Counted from the stretch's first letter, positions 1 through 12,599 are shown. The stretch: DNA of 64,000 nucleotides from Epiperipatus broadwayi (GCA_028023455.1 JAQFVV010012497.1:2292001-2356000), one strand, 5' to 3'. Notes: generated by a model not told the origin, from the letters alone. Numbers and translations: made by a program.

Positions 1-1383
1 AGCAATTCGCCCCTTGATGAATTTTTCCATAAGTATTATATATCAAAATGCGTATTTTTCTGTATATTTTATTATATAAAATTTTCGTTCAAATACATTA
101 CAATAGGTAGTGGGAAATTTTAAAAAAAGACCAGCTTACAATCGACATAAGCCCAACGCCCTGACATGTTCATCCATTGCTTGAAGGTAAGGCTGTAAAA
201 TGTTTGGCATTTTATGACATTGTTTAAAGAAAATAGTTCCAATGACCAAAAACGTGTTTATTTGCAAATTTATTATGGTTTTAGATATTGCTTTTTACAG
301 TAATTTACACTATATTTTGACTGGAAATACTTTATTTTCAAAATTATAATGTTATATTAGCAGTTAAAGTTAATGTGGCCTGAAGTAATTTACAAGCTTA
401 GCTTCTACATAAGCAATCTACTTATACTTACAAGTATGAAAATATCACAATTTTGCAATAAATATTCAAAAATTTTAAACTTTTAAAGCATAATTTGTTA
501 GATATAAGAGAAATAAATAAATATTCATTTACATTTTTAAAAATAATCACAAATAACAAAGATTTTGTTGATTTTGAAAAATTGAAAATAATCTTTCTGA
601 AATGATGATGTGTAATCTTTTGTTTTGATTACGATCTCTTTTTTTAAAATATTTATAGAAACAAAATGTGAACATTTAAAATTTATTTCAGTAGTAAACA
701 AAAATATCTATCAAATGAAGTCAAATTTATTATTTTCTGATAAGTAATAATCATTTAATCATGTATTTTATGTTGATGTGTGAGACAAAGAAAAACATCT
801 GAAAATGCTGAAATTTTAAAGGGTTAAGATCTTTAGAATATGGCTATAAAACAATATGCCTTCTGATTTTAATTAACATACTACAAAAATATTACAATGT
901 GGTTTACATGATTAGTATACAAAATGGTGGTATATATATAACACATATATATGAGTACAGTCACATGTTTTACTATTACATGAATATATTTCAATTGACA
1001 TTCAATAATAACAAAAAAAATTATTACATTTTGTGTCTATTTGAAACTAATTGATATATGCAGACATGTGCAGTATAATTCCTAAACATATTTGACTCAT
1101 TATATAAAATACAATAAATGATTAAAATTTTGTGTGTGCGCATGTATATATGCACATTGACGTTTATCAACTTTAATTTGTTACAATAATAATATATTTT
1201 TCATAGTTAATTCCTAGGTTAAAATACATTAAATTCACACATACACATATACATCAATAAATGGTAGTTGTCAGTTACACGTACTGTGGCTACTATCTGA
1301 CACTGCAGTACTATCAAGAATCACCAAAAAGCCTGCAAGTGATAAATTTCTATCATTGCTGAAATTGATGAAAAATTAAAATG
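1..1383. other. AT-rich stretch without recognisable gene
   Basis: Very A+T-rich sequence with short A and T runs and a small TA/CA-alternating patch near 930-955. Stop codons are frequent in all frames and no transposon motif, tRNA-like box or inverted repeat stood out. I see nothing to annotate here. Confidence 0.6.
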
Positions 1384-1710
1384 CAAAATCACTGAAATCA
1401 ATATAAAATTAAAATGCCTGAGGCAAGAAATAGAAAAATTAAAAGTGCAAAAATCACTGAAATCGATGTGAAATTAAAACGGCTTAGGCAAGACATAGGA
1501 AAATTAAACACACCTAAGGCAAACAAGTTGAAGAAATCCTATCCCCCCCCCACAAATTTCTACCCCAAAATCTTTGAAATCAATGTAAAATTAAAATGCC
1601 TAAGGCAAACAAATCGAAAAATTAAAAATCGAACAAATCCTTTTAAAACACAAATCAAAAAGAAATTGAATGCTATAAAATTCGAATTACAAAAACAGAA
1701 TATGGTCTAA
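1384..1710 (+). repeat. Imperfect ~64-bp tandem repeat with a 98-codon open frame
   Basis: Units start near 1384, 1448 and 1565, with a partial unit before 1384. Each carries a version of a phrase that reads 'ITEIDVKLKRLRQDIGKLK' in the + frame. An open frame at 1414-1710 crosses two units and gives a Lys-rich product with heptad-like spacing of I/L residues, compatible with a short coiled coil. A C-run interrupts between units two and three (near 1543-1551). The protein likeness may simply follow from the repeat being in frame with itself. I recognise no family; it may be a decayed minisatellite or a relic of a LINE ORF1 coiled coil. I do not call it a gene. Confidence 0.5.
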
Positions 1711-1962
1711 TATATAACCGCCCCTCCCCCACACACAAAGAATTTGATCAAGAATAAGTAAAATGCAAATTACAAAAACCAAAAAAATCATGAATGCTAT
1801 TTTTTATCAAATAAAAGAAGAAAAAAAACTAGAATAAAAGCCTATGAAATTAAACAAAAACATACTAAATCTCAAAAAAAAATTAATGAAGCCAAATTAA
1901 TGGTGGTAAAGCAGTAAATTTTTTTAAAAAATTCCTGACTTACTACACTATAACAATGAGGA

Positions 1963-2254
1963 GTATAATAATTCACAAACCATAATAACAGATTAATGGT
2001 TAAGTAATTAAATATAGATAACAATGAGCTCATAACTATTTAAAAAATAAAAGTAGCTATAAGATACAAATGCAGAAATTGGTGTTTAACAAAGACATAT
2101 ACCTCCCTCCCCATCATTCCTGGACATTATCTAACTGATATAATAATTCACAAACCTTTAAAAAAAAATTCCTCTGACCGAGTACTTTTCAAAAATATAC
2201 TATTTAAAAAATAAAAGTAGTTATAAAATACAAAAACAGAAATTGGTGTCTAAC
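1963..2254. repeat. Tandem duplication, unit about 120-130 bp
   Basis: The segment 1966-2090 is repeated with modest divergence at 2139-2254. The best-matching parts are 2034-2090 and 2198-2254, which share a run of A-rich sequence followed by the same 20-base end, and 1966-1982 versus 2140-2157. Between the copies lies a short C-rich patch near 2101-2117. No coding content. Confidence 0.65.
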
Positions 2255-2504
2255 TAACAGCACAAAGAATTAAAACAAAAAATGGTGGATGGTGGGAATA
2301 CTATAATACTGAATTAATTATTCTCTGCTTTGAAATTATGGCATATCATAACATATGAATTTAGAAATGAAATAAAATAATTAGAATAGAAAATAGAATT
2401 TTAAGTAAGTGAAAATTTATAATTTAATGAACGTTCATTATGGCTAGCTCCATTTAAATATTGTAAGTTTTTAAAATAGATTTGTACTAAGAAATATTAC
2501 CAAT

Positions 2505-2598
2505 TTTTTTCCAGGCTGAGTTGTCTGGCATTGGATGTGTTGATTGTCCGCAATGTTCTTAGTTCAAGTGGTCATTGAATTCTCCATCCTGGAAAAAT
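2505..2598. repeat. Short inverted-repeat element or hairpin
   Basis: An 11-base arm, ATTTTTCCAGG-like, at about 2504-2515 is matched by its complement CCTGGAAAAAT at 2588-2598, enclosing about 72 bases of higher complexity than the flanks. It may be a tiny MITE remnant or chance. A CAG after a T run at 2502-2513 resembles a splice acceptor, but no open frame follows. Confidence 0.3.
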
Positions 2599-3069
2599 CA
2601 AATTTGGGCATTTCTAGATCTCTCCATTAATGACAAAATATGGGGTTTATATATTAAATTTCATCTCTCTATTGTATTTGCTTAAAAGCAAGGTTTGCAG
2701 CATAAAAATCCATTATTAGCTTTCTATTGATCACATTTTCTTTCACTTAAAGTTTATTTTTAAAATTAAAAATTAGCATTTAACCTACACAATTTTAAAA
2801 TTTAGAAACTGATAAATAGTTGCGTAAACATTTTGTTTTTGTACTTGCATTGAACAAGCTACTATAAATAATTTTGCAGAACTCGGTTCATGTGACAGAT
2901 TGATGGATGGTGGTGTCTTTTAGCTTTTTTATGTGAAATCACAGAAAAACTTTGTGACCTTAATATTAGTTTGCAAGGTGAAAATAAAATTATTTCACAA
3001 ATGACAAATAAAGTATTTGCTTAAGAAAATAAACTAAATATTTATTACCAAAATATACAAAACCAAATA

Positions 3070-3943
3070 CACCTGGGTCTCATTTTATGCAATAGATAAG
3101 TTCCTCAGAAAACACATGCAAATGAAATCGCGCAAAAATAGACGTAACTTACCTTGAAAAAGGGGGGATATGGACTGTGATTTTTCAAAGATCGCATAAA
3201 AGCAAAGCACCAACGTAAAATTACTTTAAAATTTGCACACAAAAAAATAAGAAAATAAAATATGACTAATAAAAATTTTCAAATTTGAAAAAAATTGATA
3301 CAAGACAAACTTTTTTTAACTATAATATTTAATTTTATTCAAAACAATACATTTTTATGCATAATTTACAGTAATTTACATTTTTTTATACACGTTTTAA
3401 TTATTATCGCTATTTGCCGTTACACAGGTTCGTTTGCAAACTGGTAAAAAATCAGATTCTTCACAAGAGGAAATATAACTAGCACCAACGTCACTCTCAT
3501 GTTGTGTTAATGGTTTTCTGGTGACAACGTAATTAGTAATTAATCTAACAACTAAAAATTAAATTCTTATTTTTGTCTTTAATTTTTTAATTTTCAATTT
3601 TAATTGTGCCCACTGCTATTACTCACCTTTTAAAAATAAACTTGTGGACACTAAATGATTAATAATTGATTACGTTTTTTTTAAAAAAAGCAAAAACAAT
3701 GTGATTTAAAATGCAAAATTAACACGCACAATCTTACTATTATAAAGCACTGAAAATATTGAAATTACTAAGATGAAAGTTAAATTCCAATAATGTGCTA
3801 TTACTTTCAATATGAATGACAAAAGTGTGCAAAATTTATTATTTAAAGTAATAGTGCATTATCGGAGTTCGACTTCCGGAGAAACGTGAATCGTGTAACT
3901 TCAAAATCGTGTTAAATAAATCCGTGAAAAAGAGACCCAGGTG
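3070..3943. mobile_element. Tigger/pogo-like non-autonomous DNA transposon (copy T1, 874 bp)
   Basis: Starts with CACCTGGGTCTC and ends with its exact complement GAGACCCAGGTG, flanked on both sides by TA (3068-3069 and 3944-3945), the target duplication of the Tc1/mariner-pogo superfamily. The sequence inside the right end resembles known Tigger termini, with alternating short ATGCGATTT-type repeats. Both termini match the copy at 60478-61903 in opposite orientation. An internal inverted repeat (about 3778-3813 against 3839-3877) is also shared with that copy. No transposase frame survives; an area near 3460-3480 matches, on the minus strand, the region after the helix-turn-helix relic of the longer copy. 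Likely an internally deleted derivative. Confidence 0.85.
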
Positions 3944-4693
3944 TACTACATCATTTTCCAATATTGACAAATGCTAAGCAAGAGGATATTGACATTTCTT
4001 CAGAAACTTATGTAATTATTTCAAATTATTTAGCTACCTTATTGAAAGAATTTAAAAGTAGATTTCAAGATTTAAGAAATATTGTCTCTTACTTATATAA
4101 AATCCCTGGCACTTAGAAATAGCAACTATTATACAATTAGCTGCATTTGGACTTGATTATGTTAAGCTATTTGACGAATTTGTTGAATTTAAAAATGACA
4201 CAAATTTAGAAGCCTTTTTTTTTTTAAAAAAAGGGGGAAAGGAGTATATGGAATTTTGGAAATCAGTTCCTGAAAAATATAAAACTGTCAAAAAGTATGC
4301 ACAAATGTTGTTTGCATTGATAAATCTTTGTGAATCATCTTATTCAAAAATAAAATATGTGAAGAATGTGTATAGAAATAGACTTACTGATTCACACCTT
4401 GATGATATATTAAGAATAGTATGTAGCACTTATAAATCAGATTTATCTAAAAATTGTTAAAATGTTTATCTCAATACTCACATTGATAAAAGTGTTTGAA
4501 TTTTATTAATATGTTAATTCTAAGATATAGTAAAGTGATCCACAACCTGTGGTATGCATGAACTGAAAAATCAGCCATTTTTTATGTGACACCAATTGGT
4601 TGCCAATTGCCTATATAGCATGTTGTTGCCTACTTGATGTAGAACAAAAATATATGTGGCTCGGGGAAAAAAAAGTGAGTATGGCTGCCCTAA

Positions 4694-4990
4694 TGCTGAT
4701 GTGATGTACTGTGACTTCTTAAATGGAGTCAGGAATCTCTCAGCAACTATGGCCAAAGAAACTTATTAACCACTTTACTTTCCCCTTCCATTCTCCACTC
4801 TAAGCTTTCCTATAATCTGCTCCATCCCATTTTCACAACATGCTGATGTGATGTACTGTGACTTCTCCTTAAACAGAGTCAGGAATCTCTCAGCAACGAT
4901 GCTCAAAGAAACCTGTTAACCACTTTACCTTCCCCTTCCATTCTCCACCCTAAGTTTTCCCATAATCTGCTCCATCCCATTTCCACAACA
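4694..4990. repeat. 147/150-bp tandem duplication at the end of a LINE relic
   Basis: Unit one is 4694-4840 and unit two 4841-4990. They are closely similar, differing by a 3-base indel and scattered substitutions, and are the least diverged tandem pair in this part. On the minus strand they carry the last codons and proximal 3' region of the LINE whose coding part continues to 5845, so the tail of that element was duplicated after or during insertion. Confidence 0.85.
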
Positions 4991-5845
4991 TAATCTTTGT
5001 CAACTCTCTGGTCTTTATATCTAAATCCCTCTTATCTTTTCCCAAACCTAGCAGAAAAACCAATAACCCATTTTCTGTATAATCACTTTGTTCATATTTA
5101 TTCTTCCATAACATCATTATTTGTACCCTTCCTGCTTTCAAGCATTTACATTCAATCAACAGATGCCTAATATTTTCTATGCCTTCCTTACACAATTTGC
5201 AGACTTAATCACCAATATTTTTCCATTTACATGTATATTCTCTTGTTGCTAAAGATCCCGTGCGAGCCTTGAAACAATAAACTATTTTCCTTACTATTAT
5301 CATAAATTAACTCGCACCCAATGTTCCATTTACTTCTATATATATTTAAACTCTTTCTACTCTCCATATTAGTTCTCCATCTCTCCAACTCCCTATTATT
5401 TATTAATGTATCTATTCTTTTATTCCATTTTTTACCACTATAACACTCAACAGTCCTCTTAACACAATCATCCCATCTTTTATACAAGTATATTGATATA
5501 AATTCTTTATCCAAATCTTTTGCATACCGCATTATCTTTCTCACCCATCTTGTTGCCTGCCCTTTACTCATAACCCCCAATTAAATACTATTTTGGCTAT
5601 TCTTTTATTATCCGTCAACTGCAACCTACCAAACATTTTCATTTTACTTTTTGCATCTCTTGTATTAAAACTTGACCATCCCCATTTCTCCTTGAATTGC
5701 CTCCTTTGCTGGCCACACCTCTGCATCCAATGCATGTCTTCCTATTTCCCTTTGTACTTTCGCTAAGTAAAATTACAAGTGAAATAGCACTAAACGGAGT
5801 TATGTATTTAATGTTATAAGCATGATAAATATGTAAGAAATACAT
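4700..5845 (-). pseudogene. C-terminal part of an unassigned LINE (non-LTR retrotransposon)
   Basis: Read on the minus strand, broken frames (5845 to 4950) give a plausible LINE C-terminus: a segment of alternating W/K/R residues, then around 5140-5215 a zinc-knuckle-like pattern 'VCKLCKEGIENIRHLLIEC' (C-x2-C ... H-x4-C) that typically follows the reverse transcriptase in several LINE clades, and then an L/G/K-rich tail. An in-frame TAA lies just before the first Cys, and there are frameshifts near 5227 and 5580. No endonuclease or RT core is present in the window, so this is a 5'-truncated copy. It is not the RTE family seen elsewhere here: the motif and order differ. The clade cannot be named from this fragment. 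Confidence 0.6.
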
Positions 5846-6570
5846 TCAATTCTTCTTTAGTTAATAACGATACAGTAGTGCACAGTAATATTTTTCAGCT
5901 CACTTCATTTTTATAATTTATTGCTGAAAAAGTTTTTCAAACATTAAAAAATACGAAAAAGTTCAATCAAGTATGCAGGACTAACAGCATCCTGCCTACA
6001 TACACACACGTCTGTATATAAATGAATATTAAATAAGTTCGTATTATATACTAAATGCTAAAAAAGATTATTATACATAAATTTACATTACATTTTTAAA
6101 TATAATTTTTTATTATTTCTACAGAACGGGCTTTTTCATGCCTGTCGATATATATATTTTTGAATCTTACCTTAAAATATTTTTTTTATTTCCTTTACGA
6201 TAGAAAATATAATAATTCAATTATCAATCGTGAATTATATAGTAACTAACTAAATCTTAACAATTAATTAATGAAATAACTGACAATGGGATGATAAATG
6301 TTACCTTCAAAATAAAAAAAAGGCCACTCCAGTTGAGTTAATTAGGTTATTTTACCATTTAACTGTTTATCCAATTATCTTTCTTTTAATTGCAGTCATT
6401 CTTTTTAAAGTGTGTAGGAATTCTAACAAAATTTTTTTTTTTGTCTTGCTGAAGTCGAAAAGTGGGAGGGTGAGGAATATTTTTATTCTAGATTGTTTTA
6501 AAAAGTGAAGTTCAATTTTTTTTATAGATTATAACTAAACACTAGCTTTTATTAAAGTAAAATAAAGATA
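5846..6570. other. AT-rich spacer, no gene seen
   Basis: Lies between the LINE tail and the first RTE fragment. It contains poly-T and poly-A runs and one slightly CpG-richer patch near 6122-6150. No motif or open frame of interest. Confidence 0.5.
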
Positions 6571-7358
6571 TCATCATCATCATTTTCAACCATCGCCGAT
6601 CCATTGCAAGATGAAAATTTCTTTACTAAATTTTTCTAAAGCCATTCAATACTTATTATTAATTAAATGATGGAAATAGTCCAATCTCGAATTTCTTTTT
6701 TCCATATCACAGCTGCCAATTTGCTATTTAATCCACTCATCTTATATGACATATCTCTTTTTAGATTTTTTTTACAATGTCTTGGGGTGCAATTTAAAAC
6801 ATCAATTATCCTTCTATTACTAATTCTTTTAGCAGAATGCCAAATCCAGTTCCATTTGTTTCACAATTCTTTCAAGGATGTTAGGGATATCTATTTGTTC
6901 TCTTACCCATGTATTTGGTGTGCAATCTCTTCTTAGTACTCCTGACATAAATCTTTTCATACAGCAATGAATAGACTCAAGTCTTCACATTGTTCTTCTG
7001 TTAAAGCTCCAAGTCTCAAGTCCATAAGTAAGAATTAGCAATGTACATTTATTAAAAACCGTCTTCTTCAAACACCTTGGCATATTTTATTTTAATATTG
7101 TTATCTTTATCATAAGCATTCAATCCTAGTTTAATTTTAAAATAAATTTCATCCATTGTGTCCATCTATCTATGTTAATAATCTGACCAAGATATTTGTA
7201 ATTGTTAACTTGTAAGTCATAATCGTCAATCTTAATTTTCTTCTGAGAAAATCCATTGAACACTACTTTAGTCTTTTTAGCATTTATCTTTAATCCTAAA
7301 TTATTAATTCCATCTAATAACTCTTACATTTCCTGAAGCTCTGATACATCATACTTAA
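6571..7358 (-). mobile_element. RTE-family LINE, 3' fragment (copy 1)
   Basis: Minus-strand relic aligned by eye to the RTE copies at 11010-13842 and 23608-25828. It begins, on the + strand, with the family's 3' tail of repeated ATC (ATGATG on the element strand), followed by the C-terminal 'W-x-G-H-I'-type region (6600-6960), the 'T-Y-G-x-E-T-W'-like region near 7010-7040 and the stretch just after the RT active site (7200-7340). It stops before the catalytic FADD box, so it is 5'-truncated as expected for LINE insertion. Many frameshifts. A possible 9-base TSD, AAAGTAAAA, is seen at 6554-6562 and 7362-7370, but it is low complexity. Confidence 0.8.
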
Positions 7359-7365
7359 AACAAAG

Positions 7366-9807
7366 TAAAAAAAAAAAAAAAGCTTAAGATTAAAACATAA
7401 TATACTGGAAAGTAGACAGACATACCTCAATTATTCGCATTCCTAAATATTGTCTTTTTACACGTTATTTACTTTTATTTGATTTATCATACACAAATAT
7501 ACATAATTTGAACAAAATAATGGAAACACTGTAATGCAGTATACAGTAGGATTGCTATTTGCATTAAAAATTGTGTATTCTAAAGTGATAAGAAATTATA
7601 AACACTGAATGATATTTAGAAGAATATTAAATCTTTCAATCTACATATAGATTTTTTTTCAAAAAAAAAAAAAAAAAAGAAAGAATGGATTTTATTATCT
7701 AAATTTATGGAAAAAAAAATTAAAATAAATATACATTTTTAAAAAAGTATTATACTACAAAAAAATAAAAAAAAGATGCTAAATGAAAATAAACATTACT
7801 TATATTTTGAGACTATTAAACCAAATGTTCACAGCTTAAGCCATATACATGCTACATATATTTGTAAAAAAAAAAAAATTAATATAGCAAAGTTATAAAA
7901 TAAAGAAATTGTATCTACAAAGGGAAAAAAAAACAATAGAGAGAAATAAGATAATTATTTAAAAAATTTAAATAATATATTGGACCGTTAAAAAGTAGTT
8001 ACTTTTAGCTAGCAAGTAATTAGAATTATATAATTATTTTGGGTATACAATTGGTTTATTCAACTAATATAATATAAAACATTATTTACATAAAGATTAT
8101 GCATTAATTACATAAAATAACTATATATTATAGAAATAATGTATATAAGTGTGCATGCATTTCACATATAAAGTTCATTAGATATTTAATAAATATTAAT
8201 TGAAAAAATAAAATGATTTTCTTTAAAACAAATAATTAACTATAGATGGTACAGAGAACAGTAGGATTGATTGCACTAAGCAGATGCTAATTTTATAAAG
8301 CCAATCCTAGCAAATCAAACTTAGTTCAAAGTAGATTTTAAAAGAATAATTATTGCATAAGTTGCTTGCCTTCTTCATCTCCCATTGAAGGATTAAAAAA
8401 AAAAAAAATTCAAGTTTACATTTTAAATATTTTTTTCTTAAAATTTGTGAAGTTAAGTTTGCAACTAAAATAAACAAGCCAATAAACATCACATGACCAC
8501 CTCCTCTTATGCTTGTGTATAACTGTTGTTGTTGGGGGTATTGGATGAGTAGGCAACTAGATGGGGATTTTATGCACAAGCCTTCTGGCATCCATTGATT
8601 ACTCTAGCTTGCTATGTGTGGCAATATATATAGTGAGTTTTGCCTGTTTTAAAATAAACAAGCCGCTAAAATTCTATTGTCTCTGTTGATTAAGATGTAC
8701 ATTTTGATAAAAGATTCTTAAAGTCAAATCTTTTATGAAAAATGGAAATGTAAAGAATTTTTTATACATTACTTCAATTTTTCATGTAATTCTCAATGTC
8801 ACCATTATGTTTTAATTAATATTGATATTAATTTTGAAATGCATAAACTATCTTTGAAATTTTCATTATCCAAATGATTAATGACTGCATAAAATTTCCA
8901 AAAAAATTAATGAAATTGGAAACACCATAAGAAAATACATACCAAAATTGTGAACAATGCTAAAAGTACACTATTGTCTAGATTTCATTGAAAGTAAAAT
9001 TCCATAAAAATAGTAAAGTTCATTTTAAAAACTATTAATCTCAAACAAATTTTAGCAGTATTTGTCTCCCATAGAAAAACTTTGTTTTTGCATGAAAGTA
9101 ATTTTTAAATGATAAATACATATTATAACACAAACCCCTTCACACTAGTATGATCAGACACACTTGGTCACAACTGTAACTGGCTGACTATGATGAGCAT
9201 ACTGAAGGACATTATCAGCTTAAAGCCTATTATAATACTATTAACTCCACACAGTAATATTTCATGCTCATCGCATGGGTATAAACTATGCTATTTAAAG
9301 TTACAAGAATATTTATTAGTTCTGGTTGGCAATATTATTACAGACCCAGAACAGCACCACTAACAACCTAGGTTTAAACTTATACCTCTTGAAAAGATCC
9401 GCTTAGTACTGAGTCATAGCATTGGGAATTCATGAAACTCACTGGTAATATTGCATTACATAATTAACTTGAAGAAATGCATAAATCAGTTTTATTTCAG
9501 TAGTCATCTGCAAGTGATCTTTACATTCTCTCAAACAATTGCTATTATCAGTATTGACAAGGTATCTGCATCACTGGGTAACCATATCCTTTCTGTTAAA
9601 TTAAGTAAATACATATATTATTAACCAGATGCCACATTTAAGGTTAAAATTATATAAAACAAAAAAATAATCACATTAAAAAAAAAAAAGATAATGCACA
9701 CACATATAAAAAAAAATTACAAAATATAAATATATATTTTGCTCTAAAGTAAACACATATATAATATTTAGAGTAGATGGATTAATGTCAAGAAATAAAT
9801 TAATACT
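7366..9807. other. AT-rich stretch without recognisable gene
   Basis: Poly-A runs (7366-7380, 7657-7680, 7866-7880, 8395-8408) and general low complexity up to about 9100. 9120-9480 is of higher complexity but shows no open frame or known repeat that I can identify. Short frames such as 8307-8591 on the minus strand look like chance. Confidence 0.5.
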
Positions 9808-10986
9808 GAAAAAAATATTTATATTCGTTCATAGTAATAAAATAAATAATTACTCTTACTTTTTAATCCTTGCATTTTATTCTTTTTAAATTTTAAATCC
9901 TGACTTTTGTGCTTTGCCAGAAAAAAAACCAATTATACAAACAAAAAAAACTAACACTTTATCTGGTGAAAATAACCATTGTGAAGACTTTTTTCCTTTC
10001 ATGGAGTTTTGAAATAAAATTTGTTCACAATTTTAAAACGAGTTTTTCAACTACTATGCAGTTTATAATCAAACAAATTGATCCATGCCATTGTTTTAGA
10101 AAATATTGTGGGTTTTTTTTAAATTAACAAAATGGGTCATGGCATTTCTTCAGCGATAAGTCTGTATTTTGCTGGTCATTCTGGGGAAATCTTGTTTCTT
10201 CTCTCTCGGCAATGGCACATTTATATATTTTTGCTATGATAGAGCGAGAATGAAACAATTAAGTTTTGCTCTTCATACCAGGTTATGCAGGCTAAACATT
10301 TCATTTTCTTCTGTGGAGCTCCATGTATTGAATATGGATTACTGAAGTTTTCTTCACAAACTATTTATTTAAAATGTACCTTATATGTGTATAAAACCAT
10401 TGCCTATTTGATCTTTAAATGCACTTTCTTATTTCAAACTTTCAGTATGTATGTGTTCCAATGGTTGTAGACTGGTTGACTGATCTAAAAAAATTTCTAA
10501 CAGTCCTTTACAGCTTTTCAAAACCCAAATTGCTCTCATCCAAGCTCTATAAGGTGTTTATCAATAAGCAATTTTATAAGATACCTACTTTAAGACCATT
10601 GTGAGTGTCTGCTTTTTAATTAAACAAAAAAAAACAATGTCATAATTACTAATCATGATTGGAAATAGTGGATAGGAAAACAAGGAAAAAAAATATATTT
10701 TTTTCTTTTAGTACTGTAAATTTATTCTGAAATACCACATTTTTTTAATGTTATAAATAGATAACTTTTATAAAACTATTTCTTACACTTTCTCTTTTTC
10801 TCCAAAATCAACTTAATTAAAAAATTCATTTTTTAAAAATTAGTTTTGTACCAAATATTTATTTGAGACTAAATGCAAAGAAACTCTCTTGCAGATACTA
10901 GAACAAAACATTTATTTATGGAGGTTAAAACAAGTAATCATTATTAGCACGTATTCAACTTAACTTTTTACTCATCAAGGTTTTAC
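9808..10986. repeat. ~1.2-kb repeat, copy A (left flank of RTE copy 2)
   Basis: Aligns nearly end to end, in the same orientation, with 13843-15060. Matching landmarks include the word GTTTATAATCAAACAAAT (near 10061 and 14126), AACACTTTATCTGGTGA (9953 and 14001), and TTAAATGCAAAGAAACT near the right end. The copies differ by many substitutions and small indels, so the duplication is old. No protein is recognised; frames of 60-72 codons inside are not conserved between the copies, which argues against coding. Confidence 0.85.
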
Positions 10987-11003
10987 AGTTAGTTAACATG
11001 CTA

Positions 11004-11340
11004 TTAATTATCAACATATTTGCATACTTCGTTGAGTGGTCTGAAGTCTCTGTATTGCTCTTCTATTAAATTTCCAAGTCTCAGATCCATAAGTAAGAAC
11101 TGGTAAAACACATTCATTAAAAATCTTTTCAAACACATAGGCATATTTTCTTTTAGTATCAAGTTATTTCTACCAAAAGCACTCCAAACAAGTTTAATTC
11201 TATGATTAATTTCATGCATTATGTTTCCATATGTATAAAGAATCTGCCAAGATATTTGTAGCTGTTAACTTCTTCTAATTCATCATGATCAATCTTTATT
11301 TTCATATTTTGAGAAAATCTATTAAACATTACTTTAGTCT
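11004..11340 (-). pseudogene. RTE copy 2: region C-terminal to the RT
   Basis: Encodes a diverged form of the segment that follows the RT palm and thumb: 'HRIKLVWSAFGRNNLILKE' and 'CLKR' are readable, after which a small frameshift breaks the phrase that in copy 3 reads 'KCVLPVLTYGSETWTL'. Ends at the junction with repeat A. Confidence 0.8.
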
Positions 11341-11342
11341 TT

Positions 11343-12180
11343 TTAACATTTATCTTTAGTCCTACTTTCATCTGATAACTCCTGCAACATTTCCTGCAGC
11401 TCTAAAGCATTATTTACAAAACCAATTACATCATCTGCAAAATCCAAATGACTTAAATAATCTCCATTTACTTTCACTCCTTTAGATTCCCATTTTAATC
11501 CACAAAATACTTCTTGCAGCAATGCTGTAAAAAGTTTTGGAGATATGGAGTCACCCTGTCTTACACCCTTCTCAATGTTGACTTTCCTAGTATCATTACA
11601 TAATCTAATTGTTGCTGTTGCATTTTTATAAATATTCTTTAAAATACGACAGTATCCTGGATCTATATCTTGATGATCCAATAGTTTAATCACTGAAGAA
11701 ATATTTATAGAATCAAATGCCTTTTCATAATCTACAAATCCAAAGCATAATGGCAAATCATATTCATTTGTCCTTTCTATAACTTCAGCTTGTTCTCTTG
11801 GTTGGTGGAAATCCAGTGTTCTCTATAGACGAATTGTAATTATTTTGGTAAAAATTTTGTATGAAACTGATAAAAGGCTGATAGGTCTGTTATTTTTAAT
11901 ATCTTTTTTTATCACCTTTTTTAAATATTAATATTATTACTGCATTCTTCCAATCATCTGGTATATTTTTTTATCATTTAGACATTTGGTATATAACTTT
12001 GAAAAAAAAAAAATTCTATTTCTTCACCCGTTTCTTTTAATATATCAATTATAATTCCATCATTAACTGGAGCCTTTCCTTTCTTCATACACTTAATTGC
12101 ATGTCTAACTTCTTCATTTAAAATTCTGGGCAATTTGGAAGATGTAATACATATAGGAGGTACTTGTTCTTTATTACTAT
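11343..12180 (-). pseudogene. RTE copy 2: reverse transcriptase core
   Basis: An open frame (11756-11343) carries RT motif A, 'GFVDYEKAFDSI', the 'GVRQGDSISPKLF' box and the active-site box 'HLDFADDV', with both catalytic Asp of FADD present. These are standard for LINE RT, and the FVDYEKAFDS/GVRQGDSISP combination is typical of the RTE clade. Upstream (11757-12180), fingers motifs are readable in broken frames. Compared with copy 3, the sequence jumps directly from 'HQPREQA' to 'EVIERTNEY': about 16 codons (the 'GFKSDFSTVDHIQVLR' motif) are missing in frame, so the protein would lack a conserved fingers motif. Confidence 0.9.
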
Positions 12181-12187
12181 ATAATTC

Positions 12188-12580
12188 TTAATAGAGGTCT
12201 TCTACCCATTTCATGATGTCATCTCTTTTTTTAGTAATAGTTCCATCTTTTTCCCTTATTGCTGACATAAATTTCCTACCAATACCAAAATGTTGTTTTA
12301 CACTCTTGAAACTTTTATTCTCTTCTACAGATTTCCTTGCTAGTTCACAGTTATACTTTCTTATATCAATTTCAACTCTTTTCCACACCTTTTTACAGAA
12401 TTTGAGGTATTCAATGCTTTTTAATGCATCATTTTTGTATATCTTCATATTCCTTCTTTTCTTCATAAATTCTCTAGTCTCAGTAGAAATTTTATTGGTC
12501 AATTGCTGCTTTTTTCTACCAACTATCTTTGTTGCAGTTTTTAAAAGTGTATCAGTTATTTTCTTATTAATTTCATTCAA
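12188..12580 (-). pseudogene. RTE copy 2: EN-RT linker
   Basis: 130-codon open frame, Lys/Arg-rich and predicted helical, matching 25592-25086 of copy 3 along its length (for example 'GRKKQQLTNKISTETREFM', then 'KSFKSVKQH'). This region joins endonuclease and RT in RTE proteins. It is the best preserved coding stretch of both copies; the open frame on the opposite strand (12213-12593) is its shadow. Confidence 0.85.
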
Positions 12581-12599
12581 ATTTGAATCATGATCGAAA

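Noticed and set aside
2500-2520. Splice acceptor (T-run then CCAG)
   Set aside because: No open frame follows and no donor or exon could be paired with it; matches of this kind are common in T-rich DNA.
8307-8591. 94-codon minus-strand frame
   Set aside because: Contains poly-Phe/Lys from A-runs and no recognisable domain; not repeated in the window.
12213-12593. 126-codon + strand frame
   Set aside because: Antisense shadow of the RTE linker at 12188-12580. The same shadow appears at 25159-25560 opposite copy 3.
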